Below, in pieces: positions 14,726 to 20,916 of a stretch of 20,916 nucleotides of DNA (its first letter is position 1; every line of letters begins with the position of its first letter). The notes under the pieces are model-generated. The model worked only from the letters and a program-made list of their open reading frames with translations. It made no database searches and was not told the origin of the DNA. Source of the DNA: an uncultured Planctomycetia bacterium (GTDB taxonomy: Bacteria; Planctomycetota; UBA1135; GCA-002686595); NCBI GenBank assembly GCA_937952135.1, contig CALFYL010000087.1:1-20916 (forward strand). The letters are read 5' to 3'. Position numbers and translations under genes: made by a program.

Positions 14726-16210
14726 TTAGTAGGCGCCCGTGCCCTTCACCACCGCGAACCCGGTGAGGGCGATGATCACGACGTCGAGCAGGAGCGACTG
14801 GTGCTCGATGTAGTAGATGTCGTACTCCATGTTCTCGTGGATCGCCTCGCCGCGGGCGTAGGAGATCTGCCACAGCCCGGTCAATCCCGGCTTGGCGCGC
14901 AGCCGCTCGCGCTCGATCGGTCCGTAGCGCTCGACGATGAAGGCCATCTCCGGCCGCGGCCCGACGATCGACATGTCGCCCTGGAGCACGTTGAACACCT
15001 GGGGCAGCTCGTCGAGGCTGTAGCGGCGCAGCCAGCGCCCGATGTGCGTCAGCCGCGGGTCGTCGTGCGATTTCGGCTTCGGCGCGTCACCCGACAGGTG
15101 GGTGTGCATCGTGCGGAACTTGATCATCTGGAACGGCTTGCCTTCCTTGCCGACGCGCACCTGGCGGAAGAACACCGGCCCGGGCGACTCGCGCTTGATC
15201 AGGATCGCAGCGAGCACGAACAGCGGCGCGCCGAGCAACACCACCGAGGTCGCGACGACGAGGTCGAGCGCGCGCTTGGCGAACGATTGCAGCAGTCCCG
15301 GTTCGCGATCGGGACGCGAAATGAGCGGGATCGAGTCCAGCGTCTCGATGCGCACCTTGTGCGAGTAGAGGTGGTAGAAGCGCGGCACGACGTGGTACAC
15401 GACGCCGGCGCGCTCGAGCATCTCGACGATGCCCATGAGGTCCTCCTCGCGCGCCTCGGGCATCGCGACGAACACCTCGCTGATCTTGTAGCGGCGGATC
15501 AGGAAATCGAGCTCGTCGCCCGAGCCGAGCACGTCCGCGCGGTCGATGCGCCGGCCCACGTCGTCGCCCGACGGGCTCACGAACCCGATCAGGTTCAGTC
15601 CGAGCGTCGGCACGAGCACGAACTTCTTCTGCAGGCGCTTCGCCGTGTCGCCGACGCCGTAGATCAGCACGTTGCGGTTGCCGATGCCGCGCCGGTGCAG
15701 CCACTGGATCGCCTTGAACGAGCAGAAGCGGCTGACCGTCGTGAGCACGAGGATGAAGCCGAAGGCGAGCAGCACCGAGAGGCGCGAGAACATCCACTCG
15801 CCCTGCAGGTCGACCATGTGGATGTCGACGAAGCGGTGCAGCGGCAGGATGAACTGGTAGATGCCCTTCGACGGCAGCGTGGCCGTGCGCAAGATCGTGA
15901 ACAGCGCGTGCACGACGAGGAACGCCGCCGCGGTGCTCTTCGCGATGGCCTTGAACTCCTCGATGTTCAGCAGGCTCTTGAGCGGGCTGTACATCCCGTA
16001 GGTGTGGAAGCACACCAACGTGACCGCCGCCGTCAGCAGGAACACCTCGCGGTGGTCGTGGAACGCCGGGCCGGCGCTGTACGCGATCCACTCGCGCGCC
16101 GCCCAGCCCAAGTAGCAGGCGAGCCAGACCACGGCCAGATCGACCAGCACCTGGATCGAGAGCATCAGCGGCTCGAAATGCCGCCGCACGTAGTTCCCGG
16201 CGAGCGTCAT
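14726..16210 (-). CDS. Polyprenyl-phosphate sugar-1-phosphate transferase (initiating transferase), 494 aa
   Basis: The overall build is that of WbaP/WcaJ-type enzymes: N-terminal membrane helices (about 16-38, 55-77, 90-110, 144-165), a nucleotide-binding-like middle domain with NVLIYGVGDTAKRL (180-193) and VAMPEAREEDL, then a C-terminal catalytic domain. The catalytic part has KRALDLVVATSVVLLGAPLF (312-331, re-entrant helix), SPGPVFFRQVRVGKEGKPF (342-360), MIKFRTM (362-368), RRYSLDELPQVFNVLQGDM (395-413, with the Asp400-Glu401 dyad), SIVGPRPEM and KPGLTGLWQIS (440-450). It transfers a sugar phosphate from a UDP-sugar to undecaprenyl phosphate at the inner membrane, starting repeat-unit synthesis. 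The loop between helices 3 and 4 (about 111-143) is rather long. ATG 16210 has a GGGGGGAGG Shine-Dalgarno 11 bases away. It is the first gene of the cluster and probably follows its main promoter. Confidence 0.94.
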   Translation of the reverse strand: MTLAGNYVRRHFEPLMLSIQVLVDLAVVWLACYLGWAAREWIAYSAGPAFHDHREVFLLTAAVTLVCFHTYGMYSPLKSLLNIEEFKAIAKSTAAAFLVVHALFTILRTATLPSKGIYQFILPLHRFVDIHMVDLQGEWMFSRLSVLLAFGFILVLTTVSRFCSFKAIQWLHRRGIGNRNVLIYGVGDTAKRLQKKFVLVPTLGLNLIGFVSPSGDDVGRRIDRADVLGSGDELDFLIRRYKISEVFVAMPEAREEDLMGIVEMLERAGVVYHVVPRFYHLYSHKVRIETLDSIPLISRPDREPGLLQSFAKRALDLVVATSVVLLGAPLFVLAAILIKRESPGPVFFRQVRVGKEGKPFQMIKFRTMHTHLSGDAPKPKSHDDPRLTHIGRWLRRYSLDELPQVFNVLQGDMSIVGPRPEMAFIVERYGPIERERLRAKPGLTGLWQISYARGEAIHENMEYDIYYIEHQSLLLDVVIIALTGFAVVKGTGAY

Positions 16211-16221
16211 GCCGCCGCGAA

Positions 16222-16230
16222 CCTCCCCCC
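16222..16230 (-). promoter_or_regulatory. Shine-Dalgarno site of the initiating transferase
   Basis: GGGGGGAGG on the minus strand ends 11 bases before ATG 16210. It is the strongest ribosome binding site seen in the window, which supports this gene being the independent head of the cluster. Confidence 0.55.
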
Positions 16231-16281
16231 TCGTGCCGCTGTGCTCGGGTGCCGCTGCCCCATGAAAATCGAATCTCGAGT

Positions 16282-16356
16282 CGCCGAACGGGGGATCGAG
16301 CGCCCGAGTGCGCGCCGAACGGCGCTCTCCCTCGACACGCGTACCCCCCGCCGAAC
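16282..16356. repeat. Three direct copies of CGCCGAAC in the cluster leader
   Basis: CGCCGAAC occurs at 16282-16289, 16313-16320 and 16349-16356 (periods 31 and 36 bases), within the 193-base gap upstream of the initiating transferase. All copies share orientation. They may be binding sites for a regulator of the cluster. The rest of the gap (16211-16403) shows no obvious -35/-10 pair. Confidence 0.4.
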
Positions 16357-16403
16357 CCAGCGTAGCGCGGGGTAAAGGGGGCGGTGAATGACGGGGCGGT
16401 TAG

Positions 16404-17105
16404 TCACGGGGGCGCTTTCGCGCTCAGGCGCGCGAGCAGGGACGGCACCGTATCGGCCGCCCGACCCGCCTGGCTTGGGAAGTGAAGCTTGAAGACGAAC
16501 CCGCCGAGCCCGTCGGCGCGGTCGGTGACGGCCCTCAATCCGGCCCACGGAACGCCCGCCGCCGCGGCGATCGCCCCGGCCGCCGCGGTCTCCATGTCGG
16601 CCGCGCAGTCCCCCGCGAAAGCCCGTGCGAGTCGCGCCCGCCGCCACCACGAGAGCACGGGCCGGTCGGCGGTCAGAAAGTAGCCCTCGGGCCCCGGAGC
16701 GACGTCGCGCCAGGCCCGCCGGAGCGCGGCGTCGGCCTGGGACTGACGACCCTCGACACGCGCCAGATCGGTCTGCACGGCGGTGGTGCAATGCAGCAAC
16801 GTCCCCGGTCCGAGGTGCGGCTTCAGGCCGCCGCACACCCCCACCACGAGCAGTCCGCGCGACGCGCCGAGCGAGAGCAACGCGCACGCGCCGCGCGCCG
16901 CGTTCACCTTGCCGACCCCGCCGACGCACGCGAGCGCGCGCGCGCCGCCGAGGTCGAGCTCGAGCACCTCCAGCCCCATCCGCGCGTGGCGCTCGACCGC
17001 GCGCTCGGCGAGCGAGCCGAGCTCCTCGCGCAGCGCGCAAAGCACGCCGAAGGCGGGCTCGCCGTCCTCGGGCGATGGCGTGAGGGGTGATGCCTTGGGC
17101 TGCAC
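16404..17105 (-). CDS. MTA/SAH nucleosidase-like protein (purine nucleoside phosphorylase superfamily), 233 aa
   Basis: The length and motif order fit the PNP/UDP phosphorylase superfamily: AFGVLCALREELGSL (18-32), the phosphate/ribose region GGVGKVNAARGA (62-73), LLVVGVCGGLKPHLGPGTLL (85-104), ADMETAAAGAIAAAAGVPW (169-187) with Glu172 in the ribose-binding position, and LRAVTDRAD (190-198) with Asp195 at the place of the catalytic acid. Members hydrolyse or phosphorolyse the N-glycosidic bond of MTA, SAH, futalosine or related nucleosides; the choice cannot be made from sequence alone. It starts at GTG 17105, 25 bases from the divergent spermidine-synthase-like gene. That position favours MTA as substrate, since aminopropyl transfer produces MTA. 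The N-terminal 15 residues are proline-rich and may be over-extended. Confidence 0.82.
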   Translation of the reverse strand: MQPKASPLTPSPEDGEPAFGVLCALREELGSLAERAVERHARMGLEVLELDLGGARALACVGGVGKVNAARGACALLSLGASRGLLVVGVCGGLKPHLGPGTLLHCTTAVQTDLARVEGRQSQADAALRRAWRDVAPGPEGYFLTADRPVLSWWRRARLARAFAGDCAADMETAAAGAIAAAAGVPWAGLRAVTDRADGLGGFVFKLHFPSQAGRAADTVPSLLARLSAKAPP

Positions 17106-17130
17106 GGGCGCCTATTGTGGCTCACTCCCC
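17106..17130. other. 25-base divergent gap
   Basis: The nucleosidase and the spermidine-synthase-like gene start on opposite strands only 25 bases apart. This is too short for two separate full promoters, so promoter elements must overlap each other or lie inside the coding regions. Confidence 0.7.
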
Positions 17131-19527
17131 ATGCGGCGCACGGACTTCGTCTTCTTCCTGAGCGGTGTCGCCGCGCTGATCTACGAATCCGTCTGGGCGC
17201 GGTTGCTCTCGCGCGTGCTCGGCAGCCACGCACAGGGCACGGCGGTCGTCCTCGCCGTGTTCATGCTCGGCCTGGGGCTCGGCGCGGTGCTGCTGTCGCG
17301 CGCCGCGGCGCGTTCCCCGCGCCCCGAGCGCCTCTACGCCGGCCTGGAAGCCTTCATCGCCGCCTGGGCCGCCGCCGTGCCCTTCGCCGTCGTCTGGCTG
17401 CAGCCCGTCGATGGACTTGTGGCGCGCGTCGCCATCGCGAGCGCGTTTCTGCTGCCGCCGACGCTCGCCATGGGCGCGACCGTGCCGCTCATGACGCGCC
17501 TCGTCGTCGCCGAACGCGCGCAGGTCGGTGCGGGCGCCGCGCAGTTCTACGGCGTGAACACGCTCGGCGCGTGCGTCGGCGCGCTGCTCGCGGTGACAGT
17601 TTTCATGCCGCGGCTCGGACTCGACGGCGCGCTGTGGGGCGCGGCGCTGATCTCGCTCGTCGTCGCCGGGCTCGGCACGACGCTCGTCAGCCCTGCGCGC
17701 GGCGAGAGCGCACCCGAGCGCGAGTCCGGCGCCGCCGCGTCGAGTGCCTTCGACCTGCGCCTCGGTCTCGGCGCCGCGTGCGCGTTCGGCTTCGGCGCCG
17801 CCGGCCTCGCGCTCGAAGTCGTGATGACGCGCGTGCTGATCTCGGTCACGGGCGCCTCGGTGTACGCGTTCGCGCTCGTGCTGGCGGTGTTTCTCGGCGG
17901 CATCGCGCTCGGGAGCCTTCAAGCGCGCGACTGGCTCGCGAAGCCCGCGCGTCCGCTCGTCGTCGTCGAACGCTGCGCCTTGGGTGCGATCGCCGCGGCG
18001 GCGCTCGGCGTGCTCGCACTGCGCTGGCAGCTCGGCGAGTCCGATCTCTTCGGCGGTCTCGACAACCGCGTCGCCCACGGCGCGTCGCCGCTCGCCATGT
18101 GGGCGTCGCACGGCATCGTCGCGGCGCTCGCGCTCTTCGGTCCCGCGGTGGCGTTCGGCGCGGCGCTCCCCGCCTGCGCGGCCCTCGAAGCCGAACGCGC
18201 GCCGCGGCTCGAGAGCGAACGCGTGCTCGGCCGCGTGTACCTCGCGAACACTCTCGGTGCGCTGCTGGGTGCGACCGCGGCGGGCTTCGTGCTGCTCACG
18301 CACCTCGGCCCGCGCCTCGCGTTCGTTGCGACGCTCGCGCCGCTCGCGGCGATCGCGATCGCCAGCCGCGCCGCGACGAAGCTCACGGGCGCCGCCGCGG
18401 GTCTCGGCGCCGCGACGCTCGCGCTCGTGGCGTGGTCCGTGCTCCCGGGGGATCCGCCGCCGGGCCGGACGACGCTCTACAGCGAAGCGGGCCGCTGCGA
18501 GAACGTCGCGGTCGAGGACAACGTCGAGGCGAGCGGCGCGCGCGTGCGCGCGATCCGCATCAACGGCAAGGTCGAGGCGAGCACGGCGCCGGTGGACATG
18601 CGGCTGCAGCGCTTGCTCGCGTACATCCCGGGCCTCTTGCACGGCGACGTGAAGAGCGCGGCGGTCGTCGGCCTCGGCGCGGGCACGACCGCGGGCGCGC
18701 TGCTCGATCTGCCGTCGATCGAGCGAGTCGAGTTGTTCGAGCTCGAGCCGAAGGTCGCAGACGCGGCGCGCCTGTTCGCGGAATGGAACGGCGGCGTCGT
18801 CGACGATCCACGCGTGAGCCTGCGATTTGTCGACGGCCGGCACGCGCTGATGCGCACGTCGTCGCGCTACGACTTGATCACCTCCGACCCCGTGCACATC
18901 TGGACGCGCGGCTCGAGCGATCTGTACACACTCGAATACTTCCGCGCGATGAGCTCGCGGCTCGCGCCCGGCGGCGTCGCGTCGCAGTGGCTCAGCCTGT
19001 ACGAGCTCTCGACCGAGGACGTGCAAGTGATGGTGGCGACGTGGTGCGCGGCCTTCGAGCACGTCGCGGCGTACTTGACCGCCTACGACCTCGCGTTGAT
19101 CGGCGCGAACGAACCGTGGAGCGGCGGGTTAGCCGAAGTCGGGTTGTCGGAAGTGCTCGCGACGAAGCTCGCCGAGGTCGGCGTGCTCGGGGCGCACGAG
19201 CTCGCGGCGCTCGAGGTGGCGAACGACGCGGAGCTTCGCGCCTGGTGCGCGAGTGCGAAACCGATGCGCGATTCCAAGCCCGTGCTCGAGTTCCGCGCGC
19301 CGCTCAGCTTTCTCGCCGGCTACAGCGTCGACGTGCTTCGCTGGGCGGGCCGGCCCGAAGTCGTAGAGCGCCTTCCCGCCGCCGCGCGCCCGCACGCGCG
19401 CGACGTTCGCAGCGCTCTCCAACGCTTTCTCGACGAGTTGCCGAAGGGCCGAAGCGCGGCCGCGGATGCCTATGGGCGCGCGCTCACGGACCGTGCGTCC
19501 CTTGGAAGGCCGCCAGCCGATCGGTAA
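17131..19527 (+). CDS. Membrane protein fused to spermidine-synthase-like domain, 798 aa
   Basis: Roughly the first 440 residues are hydrophobic helices arranged as two similar halves: VAALIYESVWARLLSRVLG (13-31) and AAGLALEVVMTRVLISVTG (223-241) each begin a half, followed by near-identical VLAVF-G-(I/L)-G-L/A-LG segments. The C-terminal part (about 445-700) is a class I methyltransferase-like fold as in polyamine synthases: VVGLGAGTTAGAL (512-524), VELFELEPKV (533-542), FVDGRHALM (566-574), and YDLITSDPVHI (580-590) followed by LYTLEYFRAM. The second Asp of the polyamine synthase SD/D-DP region is present at Asp586. Such fusions are known, but their product is rarely tested; aminopropyl transfer is inferred. 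Start ATG 17131 is chosen because the membrane domain begins there; no Shine-Dalgarno is visible. There is no recognisable TPR tail. Confidence 0.85.
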   Translation: MRRTDFVFFLSGVAALIYESVWARLLSRVLGSHAQGTAVVLAVFMLGLGLGAVLLSRAAARSPRPERLYAGLEAFIAAWAAAVPFAVVWLQPVDGLVARVAIASAFLLPPTLAMGATVPLMTRLVVAERAQVGAGAAQFYGVNTLGACVGALLAVTVFMPRLGLDGALWGAALISLVVAGLGTTLVSPARGESAPERESGAAASSAFDLRLGLGAACAFGFGAAGLALEVVMTRVLISVTGASVYAFALVLAVFLGGIALGSLQARDWLAKPARPLVVVERCALGAIAAAALGVLALRWQLGESDLFGGLDNRVAHGASPLAMWASHGIVAALALFGPAVAFGAALPACAALEAERAPRLESERVLGRVYLANTLGALLGATAAGFVLLTHLGPRLAFVATLAPLAAIAIASRAATKLTGAAAGLGAATLALVAWSVLPGDPPPGRTTLYSEAGRCENVAVEDNVEASGARVRAIRINGKVEASTAPVDMRLQRLLAYIPGLLHGDVKSAAVVGLGAGTTAGALLDLPSIERVELFELEPKVADAARLFAEWNGGVVDDPRVSLRFVDGRHALMRTSSRYDLITSDPVHIWTRGSSDLYTLEYFRAMSSRLAPGGVASQWLSLYELSTEDVQVMVATWCAAFEHVAAYLTAYDLALIGANEPWSGGLAEVGLSEVLATKLAEVGVLGAHELAALEVANDAELRAWCASAKPMRDSKPVLEFRAPLSFLAGYSVDVLRWAGRPEVVERLPAAARPHARDVRSALQRFLDELPKGRSAAADAYGRALTDRASLGRPPADR

Positions 19528-19622
19528 GAATACGGGGCCAGGGCGGATTCTCAGGGCTTGCTGCGGGCGTGCGACGCTCGCGCGCGTTGACTTCGGGCCC
19601 CGGAACTCCGCGCCGGAGCGCT
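19528..19622. other. 95-base gap before epimerase gene
   Basis: It holds a TTGACT (19587-19592) without a convincing -10 partner, a GGGCCC palindrome within CGGGCCCCGG near 19595-19604, and a short GGAG (19615-19618) four bases before ATG 19623. It may be transcribed through from the upstream gene. Confidence 0.4.
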
Positions 19623-20600
19623 ATGGCCCTCTTCAAGAAGCAACAGCTCAGCATCGCCGTCACGGGCGCCACCGGCTTCATCGGCGCCTACATGGTGCGC
19701 GGACTGCTGCGCGCCGGCCACAGCGTTCGCGGGCTCGCGCGGCCGGGCCGCGAGCAAGTCGTGAAGGACGACGCGAAGGAGGTCATCACGAAGGGCGTCG
19801 AGGGCAAGCTCGAAGTCCACAGCGGCGACCTCACGCGCGCCGACTCGCTGAAGGGCTTTCTCGCGGGCGTCGATCTGCTCGTGCACCTCGCGAGCGCGCA
19901 CGACCACCTCGGCGACGAGGAGATGCAGAAGGTCAACGTGCAAGGCACGACCAACCTGCTCGACCTCGCCCGGCGCGAGGCGAACCCGGAGTTCCAGATC
20001 TGGGTGGTGTCGTCGGCGGTGATCGGGGCGCCGGTTTACAGCTACTACCGCGACTCGAAGCGCGTGCAGGAGAAGCTGATTCGCGGCTCGGGCATCGAGT
20101 GGGCGTCGTTCCGCCCCACGCTGGTCTACGGCGTCGGCGATTATCGCCACACCGCGCCGCTGCTGCGCCGTTGCTCGAAGCCGAGCGGGACCTTCTGGGT
20201 GCCGCACGACGGCCTCTCGAAGATCAACCCGGTGCACGTCGACGACGTCATCGACGCGGTGCTGAGCTACTTCAAGTTCGAGCGCGGCATCGACTGCTGC
20301 TACGAGCTCGCCGGTCCCGGCGGCATCGCCTACAACGAGTTCGTCGACCTCACGATCCGCGCCGCGGGCGGCGGCCTCAAGCGCCGCAACATCTCGAAGA
20401 AGTGGGCCGACCGCGCGATCTTCCTCAAGGGCCTGTTCGTCGACAACACCGCCGACCGCCGCGCCAGCGCCTACTTCAACCTGCACCACGAGCACGACAT
20501 CTCGAACGCGGTGTCCGAACTCGGCTGGCAGCCGCGCACCTACGCCGAAGGCATCGCCCAAGTCGCGCAGGGCGACTGGTGGCGCGACGAGTCGAAGTAG
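19623..20600 (+). CDS. NAD(P)-dependent epimerase/dehydratase, extended SDR, 325 aa
   Basis: Rossmann nucleotide-binding motif TGATGFIG (14-21) follows a short basic leader (MALFKKQQLS). Other SDR landmarks are SGDLTRADSL (67-76), VDLLVHLAS (83-91), VNVQGTTNLLDLA (104-116), VVSSAV (128-133), the catalytic YxxxK as Tyr142-Lys146 in YYRDSK, and RPTLVYGVGD (164-173), with NPVHVDDVIDAVL (202-214) binding substrate. The C-terminal end has the family-typical ELGWQPRTYAEGI (299-311). It would act on a nucleotide sugar or similar alcohol substrate, possibly to make donors for the nearby locus, although it lies outside the cluster and on the other strand. Start ATG 19623 has a weak GGAG upstream. The exact reaction is unknown. 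Confidence 0.88.
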   Translation: MALFKKQQLSIAVTGATGFIGAYMVRGLLRAGHSVRGLARPGREQVVKDDAKEVITKGVEGKLEVHSGDLTRADSLKGFLAGVDLLVHLASAHDHLGDEEMQKVNVQGTTNLLDLARREANPEFQIWVVSSAVIGAPVYSYYRDSKRVQEKLIRGSGIEWASFRPTLVYGVGDYRHTAPLLRRCSKPSGTFWVPHDGLSKINPVHVDDVIDAVLSYFKFERGIDCCYELAGPGGIAYNEFVDLTIRAAGGGLKRRNISKKWADRAIFLKGLFVDNTADRRASAYFNLHHEHDISNAVSELGWQPRTYAEGIAQVAQGDWWRDESK

Positions 20601-20613
20601 CGGAACGTCGCGC

Positions 20614-20629
20614 GCGGACGACGGTCCGC
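20614..20629 (+). terminator. Possible stem-loop after the epimerase gene
   Basis: GCGGAC (20614-20619) and GTCCGC (20624-20629) form a perfect six-pair stem with a four-base loop, starting 14 bases after the epimerase stop. No T run follows, so it is a weak terminator candidate only. The rest of 20601-20729 shows nothing clear. Confidence 0.3.
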
Positions 20630-20729
20630 CGCAGAGTCCCTCGACCGAGTCACCGACGCGCCGCAGCTCTGTTGCGCTTGAAGCGCGCTAGGTTCTGAAC
20701 TTCGGCCAGCGCTCCGCCGCGCGCATGGA

Positions 20730-20916
20730 TCACTCCGCCCGGAGCACGATCGATGAGCCTTGCCGGAGCCGAGCGGCGGCGCTGCTTGCTTGCGCATCGG
20801 ATCCACCGGCGCTGCGGGGATCCCAAAGCTCCGCCGAGGCCTCCTTGGAGAAGCGATGTTCGAGAGTGGGCGCCGGACCCGAGAACTCCACCCAGCGTTC
20901 CACGCGCAGCACCGGG
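20730..20916 (-). CDS. Possible C-terminal end of an unknown protein (partial)
   Basis: An open minus-strand frame runs from the right edge to a TGA at 20732-20730, giving at least 62 residues. The first half, LRVERWVEFSGPAPTLEHRF, looks protein-like with mostly G/C third bases; the second half is Ala/Ser/Arg-rich and codon bias weakens. No domain is recognised. If real, it would converge on the epimerase gene. It could also be a chance open frame in GC-rich DNA. Confidence 0.35.
   Translation of the reverse strand, partial: PVLRVERWVEFSGPAPTLEHRFSKEASAELWDPRSAGGSDAQASSAAARLRQGSSIVLRAE

Noticed and set aside
17115..20600. Apparent 1161-codon fusion of an Arg-rich region with the epimerase
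   Set aside because: The first 830 or so codons are a shifted reading of the spermidine-synthase-like gene. Only the part from 19623 matches the epimerase family.
16404..20600. Hopanoid gene set (HpnG-like nucleosidase, HpnA-like epimerase)
   Set aside because: The families are only superficially similar and no squalene-hopene cyclase, HpnH or other hopanoid gene is present. The divergent spermidine-synthase-like gene gives a simpler link for the nucleosidase.
1..20916. Mobile elements, tRNA genes, CRISPR arrays
   Set aside because: No transposase motifs, tRNA-like cloverleaf or regularly spaced repeats were seen on either strand.

Overview
This is a GC-rich bacterial window that is almost fully coding. 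It has short gaps, many GTG or TTG starts, weak or absent Shine-Dalgarno sites and strong third-position G/C bias. No rRNA, tRNA, CRISPR array, insertion sequence or phage gene was seen. The gene mix (a membrane-anchored sulfatase-fold protein, a DUF5658-like protein, a membrane-fused spermidine-synthase-like protein and many GT-B glycosyltransferases) would fit Planctomycetota or Myxococcota. The lineage is an inference and cannot be settled from the window.

Layout. Positions 726-16210 hold one long minus-strand surface-polysaccharide locus. It starts with a polyprenyl-phosphate sugar-1-phosphate transferase (14726-16210), which would put the first sugar on the lipid carrier. Seven family-4-type glycosyltransferases follow, interrupted by three other genes: a small DUF5658-like membrane protein (11913-12428), an alpha/alpha-toroid-like protein of unrecognised family (6714-8498) and a five-helix membrane protein with an alkaline-phosphatase/sulfatase-fold domain (4571-6703). 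The locus ends with a Wzx-like flippase (726-2120). Four junctions are GTGA stop/start overlaps, one is TGATG and one overlaps by 13 bases, so translation is probably coupled along much of the cluster. No Wzy polymerase, ligase, Wza or Wzc is in the window. Downstream, at the left edge, is the N-terminal half of a B12-binding (probably radical SAM) protein, behind a 213-base gap with repeat structure.

To the right, an MTA/SAH-nucleosidase-like gene (minus) and an 8-to-12-helix protein with a C-terminal spermidine-synthase-like domain (plus) diverge from a gap of only 25 bases. Aminopropyl transfer releases methylthioadenosine, the substrate of such nucleosidases, so the pairing may be functional. 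An NAD(P)-dependent epimerase/dehydratase follows on the plus strand. The last bases may hold the C-terminal end of a minus-strand gene.

Most interesting points: the sulfatase-fold enzyme has Thr where the formylglycine Cys/Ser should be; the toroid-like protein is locked between glycosyltransferases by coupled starts; the nucleosidase and aminopropyltransferase-like genes are paired; and two promoter-proximal gaps contain repeats.
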